A stretch of 64,000 nucleotides of DNA from Streptomyces tagetis (GCF_018069565.1 NZ_JAGPNL010000011.1:124001-188000); one strand, 5' to 3'. Numbered from the stretch's first letter, positions 41,029-49,632 are shown. The notes: a model not told the origin generated them from the letters alone. Made by a program: numbers and translations.

Positions 41029-41970
41029 TCAGGCGGGTGCCGGGCGGGACCGGGCCCCGCGCGCCTCGGTGACCGCGAGCCCCGCGACCGAGCCGAGCAT
41101 CAGCAGGGTGCCCGCCACGGTGGCCGCGGTGAGGTGTTCGCCGAGCAGCAGGACGGCCAGCACCGCCGCGCTGACCGGCTCCAGCAGCATGATCACGGAG
41201 ACGGTGGCCGACCGGACCACGGCCGCGCCCGCGAAGTACAGGCCGTAGGCGAGGGCGGTCGGCACGGCGGCGACGTAAGCCAGCAGCCAGAGCAGCCGTA
41301 CGGGGTCCTCGGTGTGCGGGACCAGTCCCTCGGCGAGGGCGAGGGGCAGCAGCAGGAGGCTCGTCACCGCGAAGGCGCCGACGGAGGTGGCGGAGGCGTC
41401 CGCCCCGCCGTCGCGGCCCCAGTGCCGTGTGCACAGCGTCATCGCCGAGTACCCGGCCGCGGAGAGCAGCGCGAGGGCGACGCCCCACGGCCGGACGGTG
41501 GTGTCCGCGCCGCCGAGGACCAGGACCGCGAGCCCGCCGAGCGCGCCCGCCACGGCGGCGGCCCCGCCCCGGCCCAGCCGTTCGCCGAGCGTCAGGCGGG
41601 CGCCGAGCGCGATCAGGACGGGTCCCGCGCCGAGGGTGACGACGGTGGCCACGGCCAGTCCGGTGGAGGCCACGGCGGCGAAGTAGGCGGTCTGGAACAC
41701 CGCGAGGCCCACTCCGGTCACCCCGGCCCGCAGCGCCCGGGTGCCGAACGGCTCGCGGACGGCGGCCCTCCGGCGCGGGCGCGGCGGCCGGGCGGCGACC
41801 AGCAGCACCAGGCCGAGGGCGCAGCGCCAGAAGGACAGGGAGACGGGCCCCATGTCACTGGTCCGGTAGACCAGCGAGGCGGCGGCTCCCGCGGTGCCCC
41901 AGGCGACACCGGCGACGATCAGATAGAGCAGGCCACGCCCGACGGGCAGACCTGAGGGGGCGTTCGACAC
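41029..41970 (-). CDS. EamA/DMT-family exporter behind a leader peptide
   Basis: A 313-residue ten-helix EamA transporter: LLYLIVAGVAWGTAGAAASL opens repeat 1, GVALALLSAAGYSAMTLCTR repeat 2, and SVIMLLEPVSAAVLAVLLLG ends it. GTG 41970 has GGAG 8 nt upstream. The 5' region carries a leucine-codon leader peptide (42106-42147) and a terminator-like hairpin with four Ts (42016-42029), so expression may be attenuated by charged leucine tRNA and the cargo may be leucine or a related amino acid. Confidence 0.85.
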   Translation of the reverse strand: MSNAPSGLPVGRGLLYLIVAGVAWGTAGAAASLVYRTSDMGPVSLSFWRCALGLVLLVAARPPRPRRRAAVREPFGTRALRAGVTGVGLAVFQTAYFAAVASTGLAVATVVTLGAGPVLIALGARLTLGERLGRGGAAAVAGALGGLAVLVLGGADTTVRPWGVALALLSAAGYSAMTLCTRHWGRDGGADASATSVGAFAVTSLLLLPLALAEGLVPHTEDPVRLLWLLAYVAAVPTALAYGLYFAGAAVVRSATVSVIMLLEPVSAAVLAVLLLGEHLTAATVAGTLLMLGSVAGLAVTEARGARSRPAPA

Positions 41971-42015
41971 GTTTCTCACTCCGCAGACGCGCACGGGGCG
42001 CGGTGGTCTCGAAAA

Positions 42016-42029
42016 CGCCCCGAGGGGCG
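42016..42029 (-). terminator. Candidate attenuator terminator
   Basis: CGCCCC (42016-42021) pairs with GGGGCG (42024-42029); on the minus strand the stem is followed by TTTTC, an intrinsic-terminator layout rare in this GC-rich DNA. It lies 46 nt before the EamA start and 76 nt after the leader-peptide stop. Another hairpin, CCGGCG/CGCCGG at 42066-42071/42081-42086, lies between and could compete. Confidence 0.55.
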
Positions 42030-42105
42030 CGGGGACTGCGTCCGCGGGCAACGCCGTACGCCCGGCCGGCGAAAGCCCGCCGCCGGGCGGTTCCGGGAGC
42101 CCGCC

Positions 42106-42147
42106 TCAGGCGGCCGGCGGCGAAAGGAGAAGCAGGTCCGAATGCAT
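42106..42147 (-). CDS. 13-residue leucine-rich leader peptide
   Basis: ATG 42147 encodes MHSDLLLLSPPAA and stops at 42106. The four leucines are CTG CTT CTC CTT in a row; CTT is rare in streptomycetes. The predicted transcript start from the promoter at 42155-42184 falls on or next to the ATG, so translation would be leaderless. A terminator and an EamA exporter gene follow. This is the form of a ribosome-mediated attenuator sensing leucine. Confidence 0.5.
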   Translation of the reverse strand: MHSDLLLLSPPAA

Positions 42148-42154
42148 GCCCGGC

Positions 42155-42184
42155 ACCCTAGGCGGCCGTTCCCCGCCGGGACAA
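42155..42184 (-). promoter_or_regulatory. Promoter of the leader peptide/EamA unit
   Basis: Minus strand: -35 TTGTCC (42184-42179), 18-bp spacer, -10 TAGGGT (42160-42155). Good fit to streptomycete sigma-HrdB promoters. The -10 ends 7 nt before the leader ATG. The promoter overlaps the last codons of the upstream EamA gene. Confidence 0.65.
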
Positions 42185-43156
42185 CTCCCTTTCGGGTCCG
42201 CCGCTCGCCACCGGGTCCGGGGGGCTCTTGGACGGTGCGGAGGACTGCGCGATGAAGGCGCCGACGAGGACGACCAGTCCGCCGAGGATCTGCGGCGCGG
42301 AGAGGTGTTCGCCGAGCAGCACCCAGGCCAGCACGGTGGCGATGACCGCCTCCAGACACGCGACGACACCCGCGACCTGCGGCGACAGCCGCCGTACGGA
42401 GAGCACGCCGGTGACGTAGGCGAGGACGGTGGCGAGGAGCACGATCCAGGCCAGCAGCAGACCGGCGGCGACGGGCGTGCCGTCCATGGACGCGCTCCGC
42501 GCCAGCACCGACCACTCCATGCTCCAGGGGCGGGCGACCACGGTGAGCACGGCGGTGCCGACGAGCAGCCCGTACGCGATGACGCCGAGCGGGTCGGGTG
42601 CCTCGTCACCGGCGTCGCTGCCCTGGTCGGAGAGGACGAAATAGCCGACCTGGCAGCAGGCGGCGCCGAGCGCGAGCAGCAGCCCGAGGGCGTCGAAGCC
42701 GAGCCCCGCCCAGACCTCGACGACGCAGGCGAGCCCGCCGACCGCGAGGACCACGCCGAGCGCGGCGGCCCGGGTGACCGGCCGGCGCTGCACGAACCGC
42801 ACCCAGCCGAGCACCAGCGCGGGCGCCAGGTACTCCACCAGCAGGGCGACGCCGACGGGGATGCGGGAGATCGCGGCGAAGTAGCACGCCTGGACGCCCG
42901 CGACGGCGAACAGGCCGAAGCCGGCCAGCAGTCCGGGACGGCGGCGCAGCAGGCCGCGGTGGCGGACGGCGAGCGGCAGCATGACCAGGGCGGCACCGGC
43001 CACCCGCAGCCAGACGACGTGGAGCGGGTCGAGGCCCGCTTCGATCAGCGGCTTGGCCGCGACGCCGGAGCCTCCGAAGGCGAGGGCGGAGACGAGCGCG
43101 AGACCCAGTCCCACGCCCCTTCCTGCGCTGCCGCGAGCGCTGTCAGTCGTATGCAC
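42158..43156 (-). CDS. EamA-family transporter (RhtA-like)
   Basis: A 332-residue ten-helix exporter: GLGLALVSALAFGGSGVAAK starts repeat 1, LLLALGAACCQVGYFVLSDQ repeat 2, and CLEAVIATVLAWVLLGEHLS ends it. Resembles RhtA/YdcZ-type amino-acid exporters. Start uncertain: GTG 43156 and GTG 43162 both lack a ribosome site, and a -10-like CATCAT close upstream suggests a leaderless transcript. It lies upstream of the leader peptide and second EamA gene on the same strand, but those have their own promoter. Confidence 0.85.
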   Translation of the reverse strand: MHTTDSARGSAGRGVGLGLALVSALAFGGSGVAAKPLIEAGLDPLHVVWLRVAGAALVMLPLAVRHRGLLRRRPGLLAGFGLFAVAGVQACYFAAISRIPVGVALLVEYLAPALVLGWVRFVQRRPVTRAAALGVVLAVGGLACVVEVWAGLGFDALGLLLALGAACCQVGYFVLSDQGSDAGDEAPDPLGVIAYGLLVGTAVLTVVARPWSMEWSVLARSASMDGTPVAAGLLLAWIVLLATVLAYVTGVLSVRRLSPQVAGVVACLEAVIATVLAWVLLGEHLSAPQILGGLVVLVGAFIAQSSAPSKSPPDPVASGGPERELSRRGTAA

Positions 43157-43165
43157 CGGCACATG

Positions 43166-43392
43166 ATGACAGGGGACGACATGAGCGTCACCCCTCATGG
43201 CTGCTGTCTCATCGAATGGACCGCGGCGCGGACGGCGCGGACGGCCTGCCGGGTGAACGGGCCGTACGGCACCCGGCGCCCGGCCCGGCCCCGGCGGAAG
43301 CCGACCGGCGAGGCGGACGGACCCGGCGACCGGCCACAACGCCCGCCGACAGCGACCGGCGACCGCGATGGCGACCGGCCCCGGCGGACCTC
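43166..43392. other. Intergenic, no gene
   Basis: 227 bp between the EamA and Clp-N genes. Arg/Pro-rich frames only, with imperfect CCGGCGACCG repeats near 43310-43385 that could serve as a terminator for neither strand in particular. Confidence 0.35.
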
Positions 43393-43968
43393 TCAGGGCG
43401 CCGGTTCCGTCAGCCCGTCGGCGCGGGCGAGCACGGTACGGGGGTCGAGGGCGGCGCGGGCGAGCACCTCCACGGCGCGCGCCTCGGGGTGGGTGACGAG
43501 GGCGGCGAGCAGGTCGAGCCCGAGGGGCCGCGGCGCTCCGCGCCGGTCGGCGCGGGCGAGGGCGTCCTCCACGGCCGCCGCGGCCAGCGGCGAGAAGCCC
43601 GCCGTCTCGCTCACCACGGGCAGGGCGCCGGAGTCCTCGACGGTGCTCTGCCAGCGCAGCCCGTAGCCGATGCTGCGCTGGACGAGGTAGCCGAGCAGCC
43701 GGGCGATGACCGGGCCCTCACCGAGGACGGCCCGCACCTCGGCGTCGTGCTCCAGGAGCGAGTGCAGCAGGTGGGCGGTGTCGATCTGCCGGTCACCGTC
43801 CCGCAGGGCGCGGCGACGGGCGGCGGAGAGGACGTACTCCAGGTCCGCGCCGAGCCGTGCCTCGGCGACGGCGGGGTCCGGGCTCCGGCCGTCCTGCTCA
43901 CCGGCCGGCTGCCGGGGGATATGGGGTCGCACGTCCTCCACCCCATCAAACCGTCGGCGCCGGGTCAT
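43393..43968 (-). CDS. Clp N-terminal-domain protein
   Basis: A 191-residue protein with two Clp-N type helical repeats: LEYVLSAARRRALRDGDRQI then TAHLLHSLLEHDAEVRAVLG, and later FSPLAAAAVEDALARADRRG then LGLDLLAALVTHPEARAVEV. It lacks the AAA+ domains, so it is a stand-alone Clp-N protein that may bind substrates or chaperone partners, or act as an adaptor. The ATG at 43968 has no ribosome site (a CCCCTTCGGGG hairpin precedes it); GTG starts a little downstream are possible. It follows the PadR gene on the same strand behind a strong terminator. Confidence 0.75.
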   Translation of the reverse strand: MTRRRRFDGVEDVRPHIPRQPAGEQDGRSPDPAVAEARLGADLEYVLSAARRRALRDGDRQIDTAHLLHSLLEHDAEVRAVLGEGPVIARLLGYLVQRSIGYGLRWQSTVEDSGALPVVSETAGFSPLAAAAVEDALARADRRGAPRPLGLDLLAALVTHPEARAVEVLARAALDPRTVLARADGLTEPAP

Positions 43969-44114
43969 CCCCGAAGGGGAGCATTCCGGCGTCCCGCGCG
44001 AAGTGGACCCGGCGGACGGAATCTCCTCCTTGCGGAGGAGATCAGGCCGTTCCGCCTCCTCCCGGGCGAGCCGCCTTGCGCCGGAAAGGCCGGCCGCTCC
44101 GCCGGGCACGCGAA

Positions 44115-44144
44115 GGCGCCCCGCGGAGCGGTCCGCGGGGCGCC
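44115..44144 (-). terminator. Terminator of the PadR gene
   Basis: A perfect 13-bp stem, GGCGCCCCGCGGA (44115-44127) with its complement (44132-44144), and a four-base GCGG loop, 22 nt after the PadR stop codon. Very stable; no long T-run. Confidence 0.75.
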
Positions 44145-44165
44145 CGGACGGGGGCCGGGGCCCGG

Positions 44166-44807
44166 TCAGTCCTCGTCGGCGAGGATCAGGTACAGCTTCT
44201 TGCGGGCGTCGCCGATGACCGCGAGGGCCTTCTCGCGCTGCTCCTTGCTGCCCGTCTTCCAGACCTGCCCGAACGCCTCCATCAGGCCGAAACCTGCCTG
44301 CCGGATGTCGTTGAGGGCCTCCCAGTCGACGCCGCGGCCGGCGTCCTCCCAGGGAGCCTCGGGGCCTTCCTCGGCGGCGGTGCGGCCGGTCTCGGTGAGC
44401 GAGAAGAGCTTCTTGCCGCCCTCGCTCGCGCTGACGATCAGGCCCTCGTCCTCCAGGAGCTGGAGGGTGGGGTACACCGAACCGGGGCTGGGTTTCCACG
44501 CCCCGCCGCTGCGCTCGGCGATCTCCTGGATCATCTCGTACCCGTGCATCGGCCGGTCCTTCAGGAGGGCGAGGATCGAGGCGCGCACGTCGCCGCGCCG
44601 CGCCCTGCCCCTGGGGCCGCCGCGCCCCCGTCCGCCCCAGGGCCCGGCACCCGGCCCGAAGGGGCCGCCGTGACCGCCCGGCCCGAAGGGCCCGAACGCC
44701 GCACGCCGGCTGTCGAAGCCGCCGGGGCCACCCCCGCCGAAGGGGCCTTCAGTGCCGCGCCCGCGGCCGTGTCCACCATGTCCACGCTCGTATCCGTGGC
44801 TGCGCAT
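44166..44807 (-). CDS. PadR-family regulator with Gly/His-rich N-terminus
   Basis: A 213-residue PadR protein. The winged helix is at about 75-150 (VRASILALLKDRPMHGYEMI, WKPSPGSVYPTLQLLEDEGL) and a C-terminal helical dimer domain follows. The first 70 residues are unusual: MRSHGYERGHGGHGRGRG then repeats of GPFGPGG with several His. This tail may bind metal or simply be disordered. ATG 44807 has GGAG 8 nt upstream; ATGs at 44813 and 44825 are alternatives. The upstream region has PadR-type ATATATCG elements, so it is probably autoregulated. Confidence 0.85.
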   Translation of the reverse strand: MRSHGYERGHGGHGRGRGTEGPFGGGGPGGFDSRRAAFGPFGPGGHGGPFGPGAGPWGGRGRGGPRGRARRGDVRASILALLKDRPMHGYEMIQEIAERSGGAWKPSPGSVYPTLQLLEDEGLIVSASEGGKKLFSLTETGRTAAEEGPEAPWEDAGRGVDWEALNDIRQAGFGLMEAFGQVWKTGSKEQREKALAVIGDARKKLYLILADED

Positions 44808-44861
44808 GACCATCACTCCATCCATTCGTTGATCAGTCGCGATCCATTCGCGATACCTCAA

Positions 44862-44871
44862 CGATATATCG
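44862..44871. promoter_or_regulatory. PadR-type operator
   Basis: CGATATATCG is a perfect palindrome; a related CGATACC half-site follows at 44851. Sites of this kind (ATATATCGTTGAGGTATCG on the minus strand) are common before PadR genes. It lies 55 bp upstream of the PadR start, over its likely promoter. Confidence 0.6.
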
Positions 44872-45047
44872 GAACAGCCCACCCGGCAACCCCCTCCCGA
44901 ACACCGGCCCGAGACCGAAGAACCGGGTGCCCGCCATCGGCGGGCCGGCTCGTCGTCGGACAGCGTGACGGCAGCACCCGGGAAGCCGGGCCAGAGGTGT
45001 GCGGGTGGCCTTGGGCCGGGGGGTTGCGGAGCGTTTAGCGTCGGGGC

Positions 45048-45857
45048 ATGCGCATCCGAATCGTCGACGCCTTCACCGACCGGCCCTTCGCCGGCAACCC
45101 CGCGGGAGTCCTGCTCCTCGACGCCTTCCCGGACGACGACCGCCTCCAGAAGATCGCCCTGGAGGTCAACCACGCCGAGACCGCGTTCGCCCACCCCCTG
45201 CCGGAGGGCGCCGGGGCCGACTGGGCGCTGCGGTGGTTCACCCCCGCCACCGAGGTCGCGATGTGCGGCCACGCCACGCTGGCCACCGCCCACGTGCTGC
45301 ACACCACCGGCGCTCACGAGGGCCCGGTCCGGTTCGCCACCCGCAGCGGCGTCCTGATCGCCACGCCGGAGGCGGACGGCTCGGTCACCCTGGACTTCCC
45401 GACCGCCCCGCTCACCCCGGTCGATGTCCCGGACGGCGTCGCCGTCGCGCTGGGCGCCGAGCCCCGCGCGGTCGTCGACACCGGACCGTCGGTCGGGGAC
45501 CTGCTGGTCGAGCTGGCCGACGAGCACACCGTGCGCGCGCTGACTCCGGACCACCGCGCGCTGGCCGCCTGCTCCACGCGCGGCGTCATCGTCACCGCCC
45601 CCGCCGAGGACCCCGCCCTCGGCCACGACTACGTCTCCCGCTGCTTCTTCCCGAACCTCGGCATCGACGAGGACCCGGTCACCGGCAGCGCGCACACCGC
45701 GCTCGCCCCGTTCTGGTCCGCGCGGCTGGGCCGGCCGGTGCTCACCGGCCTCCAGGCGTCGCCCCGCTCCGGCCACGTCCGCACCGAGCTGCGCGGCGAC
45801 CGCACGCTGCTCGGGGGCCGCGCGGTGACGGTGATCGACGGCGAGCTGCTGGCGTAG
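45048..45857 (+). CDS. PhzF-family epimerase/isomerase-like protein
   Basis: A 269-residue protein of the PhzF/diaminopimelate-epimerase fold. The N-terminus IVDAFTDRPFAGNPAGVLLL, EVNHAETAF (the family Glu), MCGHATLATAHVL and ITVTGSAHT-equivalent EDPVTGSAHTALAP are all present. PhzF isomerises trans-2,3-dihydro-3-hydroxyanthranilate in phenazine synthesis, but no phenazine genes are here, so a different isomerisation is likely. No ribosome site precedes ATG 45048; TAGCGT six bases upstream looks like a -10, suggesting a leaderless transcript. Confidence 0.85.
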   Translation: MRIRIVDAFTDRPFAGNPAGVLLLDAFPDDDRLQKIALEVNHAETAFAHPLPEGAGADWALRWFTPATEVAMCGHATLATAHVLHTTGAHEGPVRFATRSGVLIATPEADGSVTLDFPTAPLTPVDVPDGVAVALGAEPRAVVDTGPSVGDLLVELADEHTVRALTPDHRALAACSTRGVIVTAPAEDPALGHDYVSRCFFPNLGIDEDPVTGSAHTALAPFWSARLGRPVLTGLQASPRSGHVRTELRGDRTLLGGRAVTVIDGELLA

Positions 45858-45903
45858 CGGGCGGGCAGCCGCTCCGTTCCCCGGGGCGGGGCAGAGCGGA
45901 AGC

Positions 45904-45928
45904 GGGCGTACGGGGCTGCCGTACGCCC
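45904..45928. terminator. Bidirectional terminator
   Basis: GGGCGTACGG (45904-45913) pairs with CCGTACGCCC (45919-45928) around a five-base loop, between the convergent PhzF and CPBP genes. It is symmetrical and can serve both. Confidence 0.7.
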
Positions 45929-45943
45929 CCTTCCGTCGGGGGG

Positions 45944-46795
45944 TCAGGCGGTGGGCAGCCAGCCGACCTTGCCGGCGAGCAGCGCGTAGCCCACGAAGGC
46001 CCCGATGTCGAGCAGCGCGTGCGCCACCACCAGCGGGCCGACCCGGCCCCAGCGCCGGTACAGGAGGACGAAGACGACGCCCATGACCACGTTGCCGAGG
46101 AAGCCGCCGATGCCCTGGTAGAGGTGGTACGAGCCGCGCAGCAGCGAGCTTCCGGCGAGCGCGGCGACGGGTGTCCAGCCCGTCTGGCCGAGCCGGCGCA
46201 GCAGGTAGCCGACGACGATGACCTCCTCGACGACCGCGTTCTGCACGGCCGAGAGGATCAGCACGGGGTACTTCCACCACACCCCGGGCAGCGCCTCGGG
46301 GACCACGGTGAGGTTGAAGCCGAGGGCGCGGACGGCCAGGTAGAAGGCGATGCCGGTGCTGCCGATGACGGCCGCGACGACGGCCCCGCGGCCGAGGTCG
46401 GGCCAGGGGCGGGTGCGGTCGAAGCCGAGGGTGCGCAGGCTGCCGCCCTCGCGGAGCAGCAGGTGGGCGACGAGTGCGACGGGGACGAGCGCCGTGGTGA
46501 TGCCGAAGAGCTGCCAGGCCAGGTCGAGCCAGGGCCGGCCGGGCGCGGCGGAGGCGTTGAGGGTGGCCGCCTGGTCCTTGAGCCCGCCGGGGCGGGTGAC
46601 GGAGCCGATGAAGCTGATCAGCGCGGAGACACCACTGGCGCCGAGCGAGAGGGCGAGGACGAGCAGCGTCTCGTCGCGCAGCGTCCGCCGGGTGATCCGC
46701 TCTCTTGGGAGCGTCGCCCCGGACGAAGGGGTCGTACGGTCCTGGGGGGTCGAGCCCTCAGGGAGTGAATCGGCCACCGGGCCCGCCTCCGCCAT
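45944..46795 (-). CDS. CPBP-family intramembrane metalloprotease
   Basis: A 283-residue membrane protein with about eight helices and the CPBP/Abi signature: EEVIVVGYLLRRLGQ (the Glu-Glu pair and Arg), SYHLYQGIGGFLGNVVMGVV with the first His, and VVAHALLDIGAF with the second His. Members act as CAAX-type proteases or in bacteriocin self-immunity. ATG 46795 has AGGTG 5 nt upstream; GTG 46801 is an alternative. It is convergent with the PhzF gene. Substrate unknown. Confidence 0.85.
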   Translation of the reverse strand: MAEAGPVADSLPEGSTPQDRTTPSSGATLPRERITRRTLRDETLLVLALSLGASGVSALISFIGSVTRPGGLKDQAATLNASAAPGRPWLDLAWQLFGITTALVPVALVAHLLLREGGSLRTLGFDRTRPWPDLGRGAVVAAVIGSTGIAFYLAVRALGFNLTVVPEALPGVWWKYPVLILSAVQNAVVEEVIVVGYLLRRLGQTGWTPVAALAGSSLLRGSYHLYQGIGGFLGNVVMGVVFVLLYRRWGRVGPLVVAHALLDIGAFVGYALLAGKVGWLPTA

Positions 46796-46888
46796 GCACA
46801 CCTGATCTCTGCCGGGACGTCAGAGCTTGCCCGATCAGTATGCGGGGGTGCGCGCCGGGGTGCCGCGAACGGACCTCCCGGGCCGTTG

Positions 46889-46953
46889 GTGCTCACGCGC
46901 TCACACACTCTCGCGCTCTCGCACTCACACGCTCACGCGCTCTCGCGTCTCTC
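46889..46953. repeat. CTCACGCG/CTCTCGCG simple repeat
   Basis: About 65 bp of imperfect 8-bp units (GCTCACGC, ACTCTCGCG, ACTCACACG) between the ligase gene and the protease gene. No gene. It lies just beyond the ligase stop, so it may form part of its 3' region. Confidence 0.55.
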
Positions 46954-46971
46954 CCGCCGGTTCCGGTCCGG

Positions 46972-48489
46972 TCAGCCGAGCGGCACCGGTTCGGGGAGGC
47001 CGGCGGGCCACAGGTGGACGGGGTCGCCCTGGTTCATCAGCTCGCGGTAGCGCCGGGTCGTGGCGGCCAGCGCCTCCTCCCGGGACAGCCCGGCCTCGCG
47101 GGCCGCGTGGAAGGTGTCCGCCTGCCAGGTGGCGCCGTTGACCCGGCGCCGGCAGCGCTCCTCGATCACGCCGAGGTACAGGTCCCGGTCGGCGGGCTCC
47201 ACGCCCCACGCGTCGAGCCCGGCCGCGGCCAGCGGGAGCAGTTCCTCGCGGACGAGGTCGGCGGCGTCGACCTCGGTCATGCCGCCCAGCCGGCCGCGCC
47301 GGGGCCAGGCGAAGCGGGCCTCGATGCCGTGGCGGCACGCGGCGTCGAAGTTGGCGGCGGCGGACTCGAAGGGCAGCCGGGTCCACAGCGGCCGGGGCTC
47401 CTCGGCGAGCGCGCGTACGACGCCGTAGTAGAAGGCCGCGTTGGCGATGACGTCGGTGACGGTGGGCCCGGCGGGCAGGACGCGGTTCTCCACGCGCAGG
47501 TGCGGGACGCCGTCGGCGACGTCGTAGACGGGGCGGTTCCAGCGGTAGACGGTGCCGTTGTGCAGGACCAGTTCGGCCAGCCGGGGCACGCCGCCGGCGT
47601 CCAGGACCTCCAGCGGGTCCTCGTCGTCGCAGATGGGCAGGAGCGCCGGGTAGTAGCGCCGGTTCTCCTCGAAGAGGTCGTACGCCGAGGTCACCCACCG
47701 CTCCCCGAACCAGGTGCGCGGGCGGACGCCCTGGGCCTGGAGTTCGGGCGGGCGGGTGTCGGTGGACTGCTGGAAGAGCGGGGGCCGGGACTCGCGCCAG
47801 AGTTCGCGGCCGAAGAGGAAGGGGGCGTTGGCGCCCACGGCGATCTGCGCGGCGGCGACGGCCTGGGCCGCGTTCCATACGTCGGAGAAACGTTCCGGTG
47901 TGACCTGGAGGTGCAGTTGCACCGAGGTGCAGGCGGCCTCGGGGGCGATGGACTTGGAGGTGCAGACAAGGTGTTCGACGCCGTCGATGTCGAGGGTGAA
48001 GTCCTCGCCGCGGGCGGCCACGATCTGAGCGTTGAGCAGCGCGTAGCGGTCGACGGCGGAGAGGTTGGAGGAGACCAGGTCGTCGCGGTCCAGGGTCGGC
48101 AGAATACCGATCATCGCGATTCCGGCGTCCAGCTCCCCGGCTTTCCGGTCGGCATATGCCAGTGACGTACGGATCTCCTCCGCGAGCCGGTCGAAAACCC
48201 GGCCGCCCAAACGATGTGGGGCTATGTTCACTTCCAGATTGAACATGGCGAGTTCTGTCTGGAAGTCGCGGCTGGCGATGCGTTCCAGCACTTGGGCATT
48301 CAGCATTTTCGGCATCCCGTCGACGCCGACGAGATTCAATTCGATCTCCAGCCCCATCAGGTTCTTCGGGCGGTCGAACCGCTTCTCCGCCAGAAGCCGC
48401 TCCAGGCCGGTCAGGCATCGCTGGAGCTTTTCGCGGTAGCGCTGGCGATCGGACAGGTCGAACTGACCTGCCACGACCTTCTCCCCCAT
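46972..48489 (-). CDS. Glutamate-cysteine-ligase-like enzyme (GCS2 family)
   Basis: A 505-residue carboxylate-amine ligase. GLEIELNLVGVDG near residue 47 contains the family's metal-binding Glu pair, FNLEVNIAPHRLGG follows near 84, and ACTSVQLHLQVTPERFSDVW near 185 and VENRVLPAGPTVTD near 335 are conserved blocks. The fold joins glutamate to an amine using ATP; in actinomycetes such enzymes make gamma-glutamylcysteine for ergothioneine or related thiols or other gamma-glutamyl amides. No egtBCDE genes adjoin, so the product is unsettled. GAGGAGGGAC precedes ATG 48489. Confidence 0.8.
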   Translation of the reverse strand: MGEKVVAGQFDLSDRQRYREKLQRCLTGLERLLAEKRFDRPKNLMGLEIELNLVGVDGMPKMLNAQVLERIASRDFQTELAMFNLEVNIAPHRLGGRVFDRLAEEIRTSLAYADRKAGELDAGIAMIGILPTLDRDDLVSSNLSAVDRYALLNAQIVAARGEDFTLDIDGVEHLVCTSKSIAPEAACTSVQLHLQVTPERFSDVWNAAQAVAAAQIAVGANAPFLFGRELWRESRPPLFQQSTDTRPPELQAQGVRPRTWFGERWVTSAYDLFEENRRYYPALLPICDDEDPLEVLDAGGVPRLAELVLHNGTVYRWNRPVYDVADGVPHLRVENRVLPAGPTVTDVIANAAFYYGVVRALAEEPRPLWTRLPFESAAANFDAACRHGIEARFAWPRRGRLGGMTEVDAADLVREELLPLAAAGLDAWGVEPADRDLYLGVIEERCRRRVNGATWQADTFHAAREAGLSREEALAATTRRYRELMNQGDPVHLWPAGLPEPVPLG

Positions 48490-49044
48490 GGAAGAGTCCC
48501 TCCTCGAAGCGGTGGGCGGAAGATCCGGCCGCCGATGTGCCGGTCAGGGTGGATGATGCCCAGCGGAAGCGATCGATAACGTCCCCGCGGGGGTCCGGTA
48601 CCCGCTACCCTGAGTCGGTGTGACCGCTGGCACATTCACTAGGCATGACGGTGGCCGGCGGGTCACGGAGTGCGGAAACTCGTGAAAAACACCGACGAGA
48701 ATGGGCCGACCGCCCCGCCGTCATTTCCCGAGGTCATCGCCGTACCGCCGGCGCGGAATCCGGATTTATTACAGCAAATCGACGACCGGATGGGCCCTTG
48801 TTCCGGCCGCCCGGAACGGCTAGCCGAAACACGCCCTGAACATATGTCGTATAAACTCCGGGCAGGGCAGAGGACCGGTGCCCACGGCCGAGGTTTTCAC
48901 CGGCGAGCCGGCAACCGGCGCGCACCCGTCCACGTCTCGGCCTGTCCCCGGACCCCGGTCCCTGCCTCCGCGACCCCGTGTGCTGACAGCGTCGTCCGCC
49001 CCGCGCACTCGCGCCACCGTGCTTCGAATGAGAGGCGACCCACC
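48490..49044. other. 555-bp divergent intergenic region
   Basis: Holds the promoters of the ligase (leftward) and the gene at 49045 (rightward). On the minus strand GGGTA (48603-48599), 18 bases, then GTT (48580-48578) loosely resembles a SigR-type promoter. The plus frame is open from a GTG at 48670 but includes two adjacent TTA codons and is AT-richer, so it is not accepted as coding. No operator was found. Confidence 0.4.
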
Positions 49045-49632
49045 ATGCCGCTGCATGTCCCCCCGGCTCCCGCGCCCGCGCTGCGTTCCGTCCTGACCGC
49101 CCTGTCGTCGCCCACCGCGGTCCGGGAGGCCCGCACCCCGTCCCTGCTGGCCGCACAGGGGCCGCTCACGCCCGAGCTGCCGCTCCCCGTGCACGTCCTG
49201 GACGCGACGACCCCCGAGGGCGTGACGGCCACCCGCCTGACCGGCTGGCGGTTCCTGATCCGCTCCGGCGACCGCGCGGTCGCCGCGGCGGACACCATGC
49301 CGACCCCCGACGGCTGGGCCTTCTCCCGCTTCTTCGAGGGCCCCTACATCGCCTCGACCGAGCGCGCCCTGCGCCAGGCGGAGACCCTGGGCCAGCCCTA
49401 CCAGGCCCGGCTGCTGTCGATCCCGGGGCTGTACATGCTCGCGCTGTGGCTGCACGGCGACCGTACGGCCGACCCCGCGGGCGGCCACCCGGACGCCGGC
49501 GACCTGCTGGTACCGCTCGCGCCGGCGCCGCCCGGCGTCGCGGCCCACCGTCTCCACCGGGTCGCCGAACTCCTCCCGGTGCTGACCCACCGGGTACGCC
49601 CGGCCCAGTTGCTCCGTTCCCCCGCCGCCTGA
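49045..49632 (+). CDS. Conserved Streptomyces hypothetical protein
   Basis: A 195-residue protein of a conserved streptomycete family without known function. The start MPLHVPPAPAPALRSVLTAL, the middle GWRFLIRSGDRAVAAADTMP and FSRFFEGPYIASTERALRQA, and the end LVPLAPAPPGVAAHRLHRVA match what I recall for that family. The fold appears mixed alpha/beta with no membrane segments. GAGAGG is 9 nt before ATG 49045. Upstream in-frame sequence has no ribosome site. Confidence 0.75.
   Translation: MPLHVPPAPAPALRSVLTALSSPTAVREARTPSLLAAQGPLTPELPLPVHVLDATTPEGVTATRLTGWRFLIRSGDRAVAAADTMPTPDGWAFSRFFEGPYIASTERALRQAETLGQPYQARLLSIPGLYMLALWLHGDRTADPAGGHPDAGDLLVPLAPAPPGVAAHRLHRVAELLPVLTHRVRPAQLLRSPAA

Noticed and set aside
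48670..49044. Upstream in-frame extension of the gene at 49045 from GTG 48670
   Set aside because: It contains adjacent TTA codons, is AT-richer, lacks a ribosome site and is not part of the family sequence I recall.
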